Below, piece after piece: positions 25,977-35,205 of a stretch of DNA of 64,000 bases (the stretch's first letter is position 1; each line of letters opens with the position of its first letter). The stretch lies in assembly GCA_963741995.1 (NCBI GenBank), contig CAVUKI010000006.1, positions 186,001 to 250,000 of the forward strand, in the 5' to 3' direction. Under the pieces are notes generated by a model. The model was not told the DNA's origin. It did not search any database and saw nothing but the letters and a program-made list of their open reading frames with translations. Both the position numbers and the translations under genes were made by a program. The DNA is from Bog-473 sp963741995. GTDB lineage: Bacteria > Actinomycetota > Acidimicrobiia > Acidimicrobiales > RAAP-2.

Positions 25977-28477
25977 TGCCGGACCAGGCAACGGAGGGGA
26001 TGGCCGTGGAAGGTGCACCGACGCTGGGCGATCTGCCCGGCCGCGCCCGCGTCGTGGTCATTGGGGGTGGCGTCATCGGGACCTCGACCGCCTACCACCT
26101 GGCCCGCCTGGGGTGGACCGACGTCGTCCTCCTGGAGCAGGGGCAGCTCTCGTGCGGCACCACCTGGCATGCGGCGGGCCTCCTCGGCCAGCTCCGGGCG
26201 ACCGAGTCGGGGACGCGCCTCGTGCAGTACTCCGCTCGGCTCTATGGCGAGCTCGAGGCCGAGACGGGTCTGGCCACCGGCCTCAAGCGATGCGGTGGTG
26301 TGACCGTGGCCCGGACACCGGAGCGTCTCGTACAGCTGGGCCGCACCGCGGCCACGGCCGAGGCGTACGAGCTCGAGTGCGAGCTGCTCACACCCGCCCA
26401 GGCCTTGGAGCGGTATCCCATCCTTGAGGTCGGCGACCTCCTCGGTGCCCTGTGGCTCCCCGGCGACGCCACCGTCAACCCGGTCGATGTGACGGCGTCC
26501 CTTGCCCGCGGGGCGCGGCTGCGGGGCGTGCGCATCGCGGAGCACACCAGGGTCACCGACATCGTCACCAGCGAGGGCCGGGTGACGGGCGTGGTCACGG
26601 ACCGCGGAGCCATTGAGGCCGAAGTCGTCGTGAACTGCGCGGGCCAGTGGGCGAAGGCGGTCGGCCTCCTGTGCGGCGTCGACGTGCCGCTCCATTCGGC
26701 GGAGCACTTCTACGTCGTGACTGAGGCCGTCGAGCATGTCCACCCGAACCTCCCCATCCTGCGTGACCCCGACGGGTATACCTACGTGAAAGAGGAGGTC
26801 GGCGGTCTCGTCGTGGGTGGCTTCGAGCCGAAGGCAAAACCCTGGGTCGCACCCGATGCGTTGCCCTACCCGTTCGAGTTCCAGCTCCTCGAGGAGGATT
26901 GGGATCACTTCAGTGTGCTGATGGAGTCAGCCGTCCACCGGATTCCCGCCCTGCAGCACACGGGGCTCAAGAAGCTGTACAACGGCCCGGAGAGTTTCAC
27001 GCCCGACAATCAGTTCATCCTGGGCGAGGCGCCTGGACTGCCAGGCTTCTTCGTCGGGGCCGGATTCAACTCGGTCGGCATCGCGTCGGGCGGCGGCGCC
27101 GGACGGGCGCTGGCGGAGTGGATCGTCGAGGGCGAGCCGACGAGCGACCTGGTGGCCGTCGACATTCGGCGCTTCGCTCCGTTCAACGCCAACAATCGGT
27201 GGCTGCGGGACCGGGTGGGGGAGGTCCTCGGCCTGCACTACGCGGTGCCCTGGCCCAACCGGGAGCTGGCGACGGCCCGTCCCTTCCGCCGGTCGCCGCT
27301 CCATCACCTGCTCGCCGGCAAGGGGGCGGTCTTCGGTTCGAAAATGGGGTGGGAACGGCCGAACGTCTTTGCCCCGATCGGACGGCCAGCCGAGCTCGAC
27401 TACACCTGGGGTCGGCCCGACTGGCTGGCCTGGTCGGTCGCGGAGCAAACAGCCACCCGGGAGCGCGTGGCAGTCTTCGACGAGACGTCCTTCGGCAAGC
27501 TCCTCGTGGTCGGCCGGGACGCCGAAACGGTGCTCCAGCGCCTGTGCACGGCCGACGTGGCGGTCGAGCCGGGCCGGGCCGTGTACACGGGAATGCTCAA
27601 CGAGCGCGCCGGCTACGAGGCCGACGTCACCGTGACGCGGCTGGCCCTGGACCGGTACCTCCTCGTGACCAGCGCGGCGTCGCCGGTGCGCGACACGGTC
27701 TGGATCGAGCGACACCTCCGCGCCGGCGAGCACGTCTCGGTGGTCGACGTCTCCTCGGCCTACGCCGTCCTCGGCGTGATGGGCCCTGCGTCGCGTGAGC
27801 TCCTGGGCCGCCTGGGCTCGGCTGACTTGTCCGACGGGGCGTTCCCGTTCTCGACGAGCCGGGAGATCGCGCTCGGCTACGCCACGGTGCGGGCCACCCG
27901 CATCACCTACGTCGGCGAATTGGGCTGGGAGCTCTATGTCCCGGCCGAGTTCGCAGTCGGCGTCTACGAGGACCTGGTCGGGGCCGGGTCCGACCTCGGT
28001 CTCGTCGACGCGGGGTACTACGCGATCAACAGTCTCCGCCTCGACAAGGGGTACCGGGCCTTCGGCTCCGACCTCACTCCGGACTCCACCCCCCTGGAAG
28101 CGGGCCTGCGCTTCACCTGCAAGCTGGCAACACCGATCGACTTCGTGGGCCGACGGGCCCTCGAGTCGGCCATTGCGGCCGGACCCCGTCGGCGCCTGGT
28201 CTCCTTCGGGGTCCGCGACCCAGAAGCCATGCTCTGGGGCGGCGAGCTCGTCCTGCACGACGGAGCGCCGGCCGGCCAGGTGAGCTCGGCGGCGTGGTCG
28301 GCGACGTGCGGAGCGGCGGTCGGGCTCGCCTACGTCTGGCGCCCAGACCGTGGTCCTGTCCGCGCCGATGACCTGGCGACGGGAACCTGGGAGGCCACCG
28401 TGGGCGACGAGGTCACACCGATCGACGTGAGGATCGGAGCGCTCTACGACCCGAGCTCGACCCGCGTCCGGAGTTGA
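25976..28477 (+). CDS. FAD oxidoreductase with GcvT domain (dimethylglycine/sarcosine dehydrogenase-like)
   Basis: This 833-residue protein joins an N-terminal DAO flavodomain to a C-terminal aminomethyltransferase (GcvT) domain. The FAD site is VVVIGGGVIGTSTAYHLARL (from about 26). His65 in GTTWHAAGL is the covalent flavin-linking position of dimethylglycine dehydrogenase. The folate-binding GcvT half starts near residue 470 (VFDETSFGKLLVVG) and includes YVGELGWELYVPAEF. Known relatives oxidise N-methyl groups of dimethylglycine or sarcosine and pass the carbon to tetrahydrofolate. The start codon overlaps the kinase stop. It ends the operon; a strong hairpin follows about 210 bases later. 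Confidence 0.87.
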   Translation: MPDQATEGMAVEGAPTLGDLPGRARVVVIGGGVIGTSTAYHLARLGWTDVVLLEQGQLSCGTTWHAAGLLGQLRATESGTRLVQYSARLYGELEAETGLATGLKRCGGVTVARTPERLVQLGRTAATAEAYELECELLTPAQALERYPILEVGDLLGALWLPGDATVNPVDVTASLARGARLRGVRIAEHTRVTDIVTSEGRVTGVVTDRGAIEAEVVVNCAGQWAKAVGLLCGVDVPLHSAEHFYVVTEAVEHVHPNLPILRDPDGYTYVKEEVGGLVVGGFEPKAKPWVAPDALPYPFEFQLLEEDWDHFSVLMESAVHRIPALQHTGLKKLYNGPESFTPDNQFILGEAPGLPGFFVGAGFNSVGIASGGGAGRALAEWIVEGEPTSDLVAVDIRRFAPFNANNRWLRDRVGEVLGLHYAVPWPNRELATARPFRRSPLHHLLAGKGAVFGSKMGWERPNVFAPIGRPAELDYTWGRPDWLAWSVAEQTATRERVAVFDETSFGKLLVVGRDAETVLQRLCTADVAVEPGRAVYTGMLNERAGYEADVTVTRLALDRYLLVTSAASPVRDTVWIERHLRAGEHVSVVDVSSAYAVLGVMGPASRELLGRLGSADLSDGAFPFSTSREIALGYATVRATRITYVGELGWELYVPAEFAVGVYEDLVGAGSDLGLVDAGYYAINSLRLDKGYRAFGSDLTPDSTPLEAGLRFTCKLATPIDFVGRRALESAIAAGPRRRLVSFGVRDPEAMLWGGELVLHDGAPAGQVSSAAWSATCGAAVGLAYVWRPDRGPVRADDLATGTWEATVGDEVTPIDVRIGALYDPSSTRVRS

Positions 28478-28683
28478 TCGGTTTCCGGCCTGCTGCACCC
28501 CGACTTCCCGTCCCCTGGCCGAGCGTTGGGCGGTCCGTGTGCTGCGTTGTGGGACTCGGGTCTGTGCCGTCCACGTCCCAGGTCGGGACTGCCTTTCCCC
28601 ATGCTGAGGGCCTGGAGTCGTCGGTGACTGAGGCCTCCGACGGAGATCGGGCCGGTAGCCTGGGCGAAATGTGGCCGAACGAC

Positions 28684-28711
28684 CGCGGTTCGAGAGGCTC
28701 CTCGAACCGCG
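28684..28711. terminator. Perfect 11-bp hairpin in the gap before 28727
   Basis: Bases 28684-28694 and 28701-28711 are perfect inverted copies around a 6-nt loop (AGGCTC). It lies in the 249-base gap between the DMGDH-like gene and the GT-C-like protein, only 16 bases before the latter's start. It has no T-run. It could terminate the upstream operon or fold in the leader of the next gene. Nothing else is recognisable in the gap. Confidence 0.5.
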
Positions 28712-28726
28712 CTGGCTCGCTCATGG

Positions 28727-31261
28727 TTGCACGTGCCTGAAGTGGTCGTGCCCGAGGCCGTGACCGAGCCGGCTCCTCCCGAAATCCGCCCGATTGCGCC
28801 GGAGGCCGAGACGTCGTCCCGGGGCACCTGGTGGTGGGTGCCGGGAGCGATCACGGTCATCACGATCGCCACCGTCATCGTGGTGACGCTGTCGCAGCTG
28901 CACCCCAGCCTGCTGCTCACGAACACGACGACCACCGGGGGCGACACGGGTGCGCACATCGCGATGCCCAAGTTCCTCGAGAGCCTGGTCAGCCACGGGC
29001 ACCTCACGGGCTGGGATCCGGGCTGGTACGACGGCTTCCCTCTCTACACCTTCTACTTCACGATTCCCGACCTCTTCATCGCCATCGGCGGTTGGATCAT
29101 CCCCTACGGCGTGGCGTTCAAGCTGGGGACGATCCTCGGTTCGGTCTTGCTGCCGATCTGCGCCTGGGCGTGCGGCCGGTTCTTCCGACTCCGTGCCCCC
29201 CTCCCAACTCTTTTGGCCGCCGCCACGCTGCCCTTCCTGTTCGATTACACCTTCACCATCTACGGCGGGAACCTCTTCTCCACGTTGGCCGGGGAGTACG
29301 CCTTTTCCTTCAGCCTGTCGTTGGCCGTGTTGTTCCTCGGGCTCTTCGCCTGTGCGGTCAGGGAGGGCAGGTACCGCGGCTGGGCCGCCATCGTTCTGGC
29401 CGGATGCGTGCTCTCGCACATCGTCCCCGGTATGTACGCCTTGGGGGGCGCGGTCATCCTCACCGTCGTCGAGCTCCTTCCGGCGCGCTGGGGGATCGCC
29501 GACTCGTCGCTGCACGTGTGGCGCCGCGACCCCACCGCGGCACCAGTGCCGCGGACCCGCACGTTGTGGTGGGCGGGCTCGACCGGGGCGATCGGGCTGC
29601 TGCTCACGGGCTGGTGGCTGGTGCCCTTCGGGCTGGAGCACGCCTACTCGTCATCGATGGGCTACACGAACGTGGAGGGCTGGGCCCAGTACTTCCGCGA
29701 GGCCGACGCCTGGGCGCTCGTCCTGGCGGGAATCGGCGCCATCACGGCGGTCGTCACGCGGAGTCGTTTCGGTATCACCATCACAGTGCTCGGCATCGTG
29801 TCGGCGCTGGCCACCGCACTCGATCCGCAAGGCAGCCTCTACAACGTTCGCCTGTTGCCGCTGTGGTTCATCTCCGTGTACTTCATGGCCGCCTGGGCCT
29901 TTGGGACTTGGTGCATGCTGGTGGCGATTGCGTGGCGCCGGGCGCGGGACACGCGCTCGGAGGGCATCGCAGCGAGTTCGTGGTTCGCGGCGTCGTCGCC
30001 CCATCCCCCCTGGGACGAGCCCGGCTCCCCGAGCGGGTCAGAGCCCGAGGCAGACCTTTCCCGGTGGCAACCGCCGCGGTGGTCACGCCCACCGCGGCCA
30101 CCGCGCTGGGGACCGGCTGCCGTCAGTGGTGCCGTCCTCGGGCTCCTTGCGGTCTTGGTGGCGGTGGTGCCGCCCTTCATCTTTCCAGCCTCGTCCCTGC
30201 CCGTGACCGTCGGAGCCAACGAGGTCACGAACTGGTCCAGCTACAACTACGAAGGCTATGAGGGACAGGCCTCGTACCCCGAGTTCCACTCCCTCATGCA
30301 CACGATGGCGGCCATGGGCAAGCGCTACGGCTGCGGGCGTGCCATGTGGGAGTACAGCGCGAGCGAGAACCGCTTCGGCACTCCAGAAGCGCTCATGCTC
30401 CTGCCTTATGAGACCAACGGCTGCATCGACTCCATGGAGGGTCTCCTCTTCGAGTCCTCGGCCACGACGCCGTACCACTTCTTGAATCAGGCGGAGCTGT
30501 CCGCCGGACCGTCCGAACCGGAGGTCGGGCTTCCGTACGGCTCGCTCAATGTGACGCTCGGGGTACAGCACCTGAAACTGCTCGGGGTGAAGTACTTCAT
30601 TGCGGAAACCCCACAGGTGGAGCAGGAGGCCGCGGTCGATCCCAGTCTGCAGCTCGTCGCCAAGACCGGTCCCTGGACCTACAATTACAGCGGCGCCGAC
30701 ACGACGACAACCTGGCATATCTATCTGGTGAAGGACTCGCCGCTGGTCGAGCCGCTGGCCAACGACCCGGTGGTTCTCTCGGGTGTGAAGCCGGGGCCGT
30801 CGAGCTGGCTCGGCGACGCCACCAAGGAGGGGCCGGCACTGAGCTGGTACGGCGATCCGAGCAAGTGGAACGTCGAGCTGGCCCAGAGCGGCCCGCAGGA
30901 CTGGCCCCGCACGTCCGTGAACGACATCCGCCCGACCGTCGAACACGTCGGGAAGACCAAGGTCACCGCCGTGACACAGACCGACTCGTCCGTCAGCTTC
31001 CACGTCTCCCGGGTGGGGACGCCCGTGCTGGTGAAGGTGTCCTACTTCCCCAATTGGCACGCCAGTGGGGCCGAGGGCCCGTGGCGCGTGACACCCAATC
31101 TCATGGTGGTCGTTCCCACCAGCCACGACGTCACGCTCACCTACGGCACGTCGAGCGCGGACGAGCTCGGCCTTCTGGCCACGCTCATCGGGCTGGCAGC
31201 TCTGATCTGGTTGTTCGTGGTGCCCACGGCCCGCAGCTGGCGGCGCCGGACCAGGGCCTGA
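28727..31261 (+). CDS. Large polytopic membrane protein, GT-C-like (PTPS-related family)
   Basis: This 844-residue protein has about 11-12 membrane helices, a long extracellular domain (about 480-800) and a last helix. The first outer loop contains GGDTGAHIAMPKFLESL and PGWYDGFPLYTFYF, an Asp/His-rich loop as in GT-C lipid-linked sugar transferases and the so-called 6-pyruvoyl-tetrahydropterin synthase-related membrane proteins. A role in cell-envelope glycan transfer is inferred; no donor can be named. TTG 28727 is the first start and GTG 28733 an alternative; neither has a clear ribosome site, and a hairpin sits just upstream. Confidence 0.65.
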   Translation: MHVPEVVVPEAVTEPAPPEIRPIAPEAETSSRGTWWWVPGAITVITIATVIVVTLSQLHPSLLLTNTTTTGGDTGAHIAMPKFLESLVSHGHLTGWDPGWYDGFPLYTFYFTIPDLFIAIGGWIIPYGVAFKLGTILGSVLLPICAWACGRFFRLRAPLPTLLAAATLPFLFDYTFTIYGGNLFSTLAGEYAFSFSLSLAVLFLGLFACAVREGRYRGWAAIVLAGCVLSHIVPGMYALGGAVILTVVELLPARWGIADSSLHVWRRDPTAAPVPRTRTLWWAGSTGAIGLLLTGWWLVPFGLEHAYSSSMGYTNVEGWAQYFREADAWALVLAGIGAITAVVTRSRFGITITVLGIVSALATALDPQGSLYNVRLLPLWFISVYFMAAWAFGTWCMLVAIAWRRARDTRSEGIAASSWFAASSPHPPWDEPGSPSGSEPEADLSRWQPPRWSRPPRPPRWGPAAVSGAVLGLLAVLVAVVPPFIFPASSLPVTVGANEVTNWSSYNYEGYEGQASYPEFHSLMHTMAAMGKRYGCGRAMWEYSASENRFGTPEALMLLPYETNGCIDSMEGLLFESSATTPYHFLNQAELSAGPSEPEVGLPYGSLNVTLGVQHLKLLGVKYFIAETPQVEQEAAVDPSLQLVAKTGPWTYNYSGADTTTTWHIYLVKDSPLVEPLANDPVVLSGVKPGPSSWLGDATKEGPALSWYGDPSKWNVELAQSGPQDWPRTSVNDIRPTVEHVGKTKVTAVTQTDSSVSFHVSRVGTPVLVKVSYFPNWHASGAEGPWRVTPNLMVVVPTSHDVTLTYGTSSADELGLLATLIGLAALIWLFVVPTARSWRRRTRA

Positions 31262-31334
31262 GCTGCGCCGGCGGTTCCCCCGCCGCCCACAACTCACTTG
31301 ACCGCGGAACCCGGCTCCCTGCAGCTCTCAGTGA

Positions 31335-31364
31335 TGTACAGAAAGAACAGAAAGTGTCTAATAT
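31335..31364 (+). promoter_or_regulatory. Likely promoter of the TetR-P450 operon (leaderless)
   Basis: A TGTACA box (31335-31340, four of six matches to TTGACA) and a TAATAT box (31359-31364) are 18 bases apart. The predicted transcription start falls at or next to the ATG at 31374. That would give a leaderless mRNA, common in actinobacteria, and no ribosome site is visible before this ATG. Confidence 0.5.
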
Positions 31365-31373
31365 GTCCAGGCA

Positions 31374-31997
31374 ATGACGGCGACGCTGCAGGAGGTCACT
31401 CCGGCTCGGGCTTCGAGTGCCGGGCCGGGCACTGCCTTCAACCCGACCGAGGAGCGGATCCTCACCGCGGCCCTCGGACTCATCGGGAGGCGCGGCGTGC
31501 GCCGGCTCGGGATGCGCGAGATCGCCGAGGCGGCCAGCGTGTCCAGGGGCACCCTGTACCGCTACTTCCCCAGCAAGGACCACGTCCTGACGGGGGCCGC
31601 CGCCTACGACGCGCAGCGGTTCTCCGACGGGATCGACGAGGTGCTGGCGGCGGCGCGCACGCCGGAAGAGCGCATCACCTCGTTCATGGCCTACGCCTTC
31701 GACTTCATCCGCTCGCACCCCTGCCGCCCCCTCTTCGAGTCCGAGTCCGGGTTCGTCATGAGCTACCTGTTGGACCACCTGCCATCGCTCCGCGGCGAGC
31801 TCGTGCTGCGCCTCGGGGACGCGCTCGACACGGTGCCGGCGGTGGCTGCGGGCACGCTCGGCAAGGACCAGCTGGCCGATGTCATCGTCCGCCTCTTCGC
31901 CTCCAGCTGGATCATCCCGGAGACGGACGACGCCTCGCTCGTGCAATCAGTCAACCGCATCCTGCAGATCAGTTCGAAGGAGACCCATGGAGAGTGA
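31374..31997 (+). CDS. TetR/AcrR-family transcriptional regulator
   Basis: This 207-residue protein has an N-terminal TetR DNA-binding domain: RILTAALGLIGRRGVRRLGMREIAEAASVSRGTLYRYFPSKDHVL (helix-turn-helix at about 45-65). A variable ligand-binding domain follows. It overlaps the downstream P450 gene by 11 bases, so it probably controls the P450 and itself. ATG 31374 lacks a ribosome site but sits at a likely leaderless start. The ligand is unknown. Confidence 0.88.
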   Translation: MTATLQEVTPARASSAGPGTAFNPTEERILTAALGLIGRRGVRRLGMREIAEAASVSRGTLYRYFPSKDHVLTGAAAYDAQRFSDGIDEVLAAARTPEERITSFMAYAFDFIRSHPCRPLFESESGFVMSYLLDHLPSLRGELVLRLGDALDTVPAVAAGTLGKDQLADVIVRLFASSWIIPETDDASLVQSVNRILQISSKETHGE

Positions 31998-33234
31998 CAC
32001 CGAGATCGAGACCGAGATCGAGACCGACGGCGGCGGGTACGGCGACGCCGGACCGTTGGCGGCCATGGACGCCTCCATGGCGGCCAACCCGCAGCCGACG
32101 TACAAGATGCTGCGCGACGAGATGCCGGTGTTGTCCATGGACATGGGTTCGAGTCCGGGCGTCCTCCTCTCGCGCAAGGAGGACATCGACTTCGCGCTGC
32201 GTCATACCGAGATCTTCTCGTCCAACATCGATGCCGTCGATCTCAAGAACAAGCGGCCCATGATCCCGCTCCAGATCGATCCGCCGGAGCACAAGAAGTT
32301 CCGCAGGCTTCTCGACCCGATCTTCGCCCCGCGCAAGATGGCTCTCATGGATCAGGAGGTCTCGGACCTCGTCAATCACCTCATTGACGGCTTCATCGAG
32401 CGGGGCGAGGTGGACTTCGCCAAGGAGTTCTCCGTTCCGTTCCCCTCGGAGGTCTTCCTCACGCTCCTGGGCCTGCCGACGGACGAGCTGGACACCTTCC
32501 TCACCATGAAGGACGGCATCATCCGGCCCGAGCACGTGACCGGGACGTCGCAGGGCTCGCCGGAGGCGGGTGCGTACCAGCAGAAGATCGCCGATTCGGT
32601 CTATGAGTACTTCGACAAGGTCCTGGACCAGCGTGAGAAGGAGCCGAAGGACGACCTCCTGTCACACTTTCTGAGCGCGGAGGTCGATGGCGACCGCCTG
32701 TCCCGCGCGGACATTCTCGACATCTGCTTCCTCTTCCTGATCGCCGGGCTCGATACTGTCACCGCGACCCTCGACTGCATGTTCGCCTTCCTGGCGGAGC
32801 ACCCTGAGCACCGCCGCCAACTCTCCGAGAACCCCGACATCATTCCGAACGCCATCGAGGAGCTCCTCCGCTGGGAGACCCCCGTCATGATGGTGTCGCG
32901 GGTCGCGGTGCAGGACGTCGAACTGGCTGGCTGCCCGGTGCACAAGGGTGACCACGCAATCGTCGTGATCGGCTCCGCCAATACCGACGAGGCCGAGTTC
33001 CCCGACGCGCACGAGGTGCGCTTCGACCGCGAGGTGAACCGCCACATCGCCTTCGGCGGTGGCATCCACCGCTGCCTGGGCTCACACCTGGCCCGCCTGG
33101 AGCTGCGGGTCGCCCTGCGGGAGTGGCACAAGCGGATACCCGAGTACGAGATCGAGCCCGATCAGGAGCTGGTCTACACCACGGGAATTCGCTCCATCGA
33201 CCACTTCCCGATGCGCTTCACGGCGCGGGTGTAG
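31987..33234 (+). CDS. Cytochrome P450
   Basis: This 415-residue soluble class I P450 should hydroxylate a hydrophobic substrate using ferredoxin-delivered electrons. Its I-helix has FLIAGLDTVTAT (oxygen-activating AGxDT), the K-helix has ELLR (ExxR), and the heme loop FGGGIHRCLGSHLA carries the ligand Cys363. ATG 31987 is inside the TetR end (11-base overlap). The N-terminus has a short Glu/Thr repeat (TEIETEIET), encoded by a repeated GAGATCGAGACC. No ferredoxin or reductase gene is nearby. Its 3' end overlaps the convergent PH-domain gene by 17 bases. Confidence 0.93.
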   Translation: MESDTEIETEIETDGGGYGDAGPLAAMDASMAANPQPTYKMLRDEMPVLSMDMGSSPGVLLSRKEDIDFALRHTEIFSSNIDAVDLKNKRPMIPLQIDPPEHKKFRRLLDPIFAPRKMALMDQEVSDLVNHLIDGFIERGEVDFAKEFSVPFPSEVFLTLLGLPTDELDTFLTMKDGIIRPEHVTGTSQGSPEAGAYQQKIADSVYEYFDKVLDQREKEPKDDLLSHFLSAEVDGDRLSRADILDICFLFLIAGLDTVTATLDCMFAFLAEHPEHRRQLSENPDIIPNAIEELLRWETPVMMVSRVAVQDVELAGCPVHKGDHAIVVIGSANTDEAEFPDAHEVRFDREVNRHIAFGGGIHRCLGSHLARLELRVALREWHKRIPEYEIEPDQELVYTTGIRSIDHFPMRFTARV

Positions 33235-34687
33235 GCGCGTCGGCGCTTCGCCTCCCGCCGTTGGCCACGTGTTCGGTCCAGCGGCCCTCGTGCCAATAGC
33301 GCTGCTCGTGCCGGCCGGCCGGGTCGGGGTACCAACCTGAAGGCGCGGCGCCGCCGCCGCCTGCCTGGGCGACCTTGCGGTCGCGCGAGCGGGCCGAACG
33401 GCTCAGCTCGGTCAGCTCGCCGACCAGATGGTCGGCCTCCTCCACCTCGCGGTCCCGGAACTCGGCCCGGGCCCGCTTGCCCGCCACGTCGACGTGGACG
33501 GTGGCCAACCCGAGCGGTCGCTGCAGCGGTCCCTGGACCAGGCGGATGCTCTGCGTCTTCTCCAGCGGGACCCACGTGGTCGCCCGGTTGATCCGCCCCG
33601 TCACGCAGACGGCGTGCGTGCTGTCGTGGCCGGCCGAGAGGAAGTGGAAGCTCAGCGGCGCTTTCAGGCGGGCCCGCCCCGGTGGCGCCGTGCGCTCCGG
33701 ATCGGGAGCGCCGAGCAACCGTGCCAGCAGGTGCCAGGAGTCCTGCTGCGACCCGACCGGCAGGAGCGCCTTGCGGACGACGCTGGTGCCCTCGCCCCGC
33801 TGGTTGCGCGCCGTCGCGCCGGCCACGTCGACCTCCAGGCGGCACCACCCGAACGGCCGCCACAGCAACGGCTCCACCTGGCGGACCGCCTGGATCCTGC
33901 CGTAGGGAACCGTCTCGGAAATGGTCTGCAGGAGCCCGCGGCGGATGCGCACCCCCTCGGGCGCCTCCACCGCGACGAAGGCGTACTGGCCCGACAGCCG
34001 GCGCCAAATGACACCGGCGGCGCTGAGCAGGTAGACGGCGAGGATCCCCGCCGCGGCGGCCGCGGTCTTCGGCTCGAACTGGTCGAGGACCGCCAGCGCG
34101 GCCACGGTGCCGATGATCACAATGGTGACGAGGGACAAGAAGACCGACGCCAGCAGCCGGCCCGTATCGACCGTGGCGATGGGCAGGCCGGTGTTGCTCG
34201 ACGCCGCCACCTCGGTGTCGATGTGCCCTGCCAGGAGCACCAGCCGGAGCTCGGCCGCCTGCGCTTCGGACAGGTAGGCCAGCTTCCCGTCGGTCCCTCC
34301 CGATCCGGCCAGACGGATGCGCAACTCGGAGACGCCGAGCAGCCGGGCCAGCAAGGGCCGCACGATGTCGACGGCCTGTATGCGCGCCAGCGGCAAGCGG
34401 CGGGAGTCCTTCCGGATGAGACCGGTTTCGATGCGCAGGGTGTCCCCTTCGAAGCGCCAGCGAGTGACCATCCAGTGGATGTAGCCGTAGAGGGCCGAGA
34501 GCAGCGTGAACGCGATGAGGTAGTCGGTCTCGACCGTCCCGTTCTCGGCCTTCGAGTGCACGGTCGACACCAGCAGGAGGAGCACGAGAGCCGGGACGAG
34601 CCGGCCGATACGGGCGATGGGCGTGAGCGGGTGCAGCCGGCACCAGCCCTGGTCGGGCACCGGCGGATCGGGAGGCGCGTCGGTCAC
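33218..34687 (-). CDS. Bacterial PH-domain membrane protein with DUF2510 tail
   Basis: This 489-residue protein has two pairs of membrane helices, each followed by a bacterial PH (bPH2/YdbT) domain. The repeated marks are RRLPLARIQAVDIVRP and ETVPYGRIQAVRQVEP. A third PH-like repeat (WVPLEKTQSIRLVQGPLQRPLG) precedes a C-terminal DUF2510 module (GWYPDPAGRHEQRYWHEGRW). YdbT proteins are envelope proteins of unknown function, usually paired with a short YdbS-like partner, here the gene at 34684. The ATG overlaps that partner's stop (ATGA). Confidence 0.84.
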   Translation of the reverse strand: MTDAPPDPPVPDQGWCRLHPLTPIARIGRLVPALVLLLLVSTVHSKAENGTVETDYLIAFTLLSALYGYIHWMVTRWRFEGDTLRIETGLIRKDSRRLPLARIQAVDIVRPLLARLLGVSELRIRLAGSGGTDGKLAYLSEAQAAELRLVLLAGHIDTEVAASSNTGLPIATVDTGRLLASVFLSLVTIVIIGTVAALAVLDQFEPKTAAAAAGILAVYLLSAAGVIWRRLSGQYAFVAVEAPEGVRIRRGLLQTISETVPYGRIQAVRQVEPLLWRPFGWCRLEVDVAGATARNQRGEGTSVVRKALLPVGSQQDSWHLLARLLGAPDPERTAPPGRARLKAPLSFHFLSAGHDSTHAVCVTGRINRATTWVPLEKTQSIRLVQGPLQRPLGLATVHVDVAGKRARAEFRDREVEEADHLVGELTELSRSARSRDRKVAQAGGGGAAPSGWYPDPAGRHEQRYWHEGRWTEHVANGGRRSADAPTPAP

Positions 34688-35163
34688 ATGCCCGCCGCCA
34701 TCGACTCGCCCAGCTCGGTCAGCCGGTCTCGCAGGCGCGCGGCCTCGGCTCGCTCCAGCCCGGGAATGCGGGCATCACTGGCCGCCGCCGCCGTGTGGAG
34801 CTTGACCGTCGACAGCTGGAAGATGCGCTCGACAGGGCCCGCGGTGACTTCGACGAACTGCATCCTCCCGTAGGGCACGACGGAGAGCCGCTGCACCATG
34901 ACACCGCGGGCGACAATGAGGTCCTCGTTGCGTTCCTGGTAGCGCCAGGCCCGGAAGCGGCGGCGGAGGAACCACGCGAACGTCAGGCCCAGCGCCACCA
35001 CGACAAAGACACTGATGACTCCGGGCAGCGGGCCGCCCGCCGCCCAGAAGACCAGTCCGAAGAACGCGGCCAGCACGAGCGACACCGTCACGACCTCGGC
35101 CCGGCGCATACGCCACAGGCCCGGGGAAGGGCGGAGCCACGGCTGATCGTCCCGCGTCGTCAC
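34684..35163 (-). CDS. Short PH-domain membrane protein (YdbS-like)
   Basis: This 159-residue protein has two membrane helices (about 23-65) and one bPH2 domain with VVPYGRMQFVEVTAGPVERIF. It precedes and overlaps the longer PH-domain gene by four bases, the classic YdbS-YdbT pair in Firmicutes and Actinobacteria. The two proteins probably form one membrane complex (inference from conserved pairing). Confidence 0.83.
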   Translation of the reverse strand: MTTRDDQPWLRPSPGLWRMRRAEVVTVSLVLAAFFGLVFWAAGGPLPGVISVFVVVALGLTFAWFLRRRFRAWRYQERNEDLIVARGVMVQRLSVVPYGRMQFVEVTAGPVERIFQLSTVKLHTAAAASDARIPGLERAEAARLRDRLTELGESMAAGM

Positions 35164-35205
35164 AAAGAGGACGATAAAGCCGAGCCCGGCCTAGGGTGGC
35201 GATTT

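Noticed and set aside
32003..32030. Repeated GAGATCGAGACC as a DNA element
   Set aside because: It is inside the P450 coding start and simply encodes a short Glu/Thr repeat.
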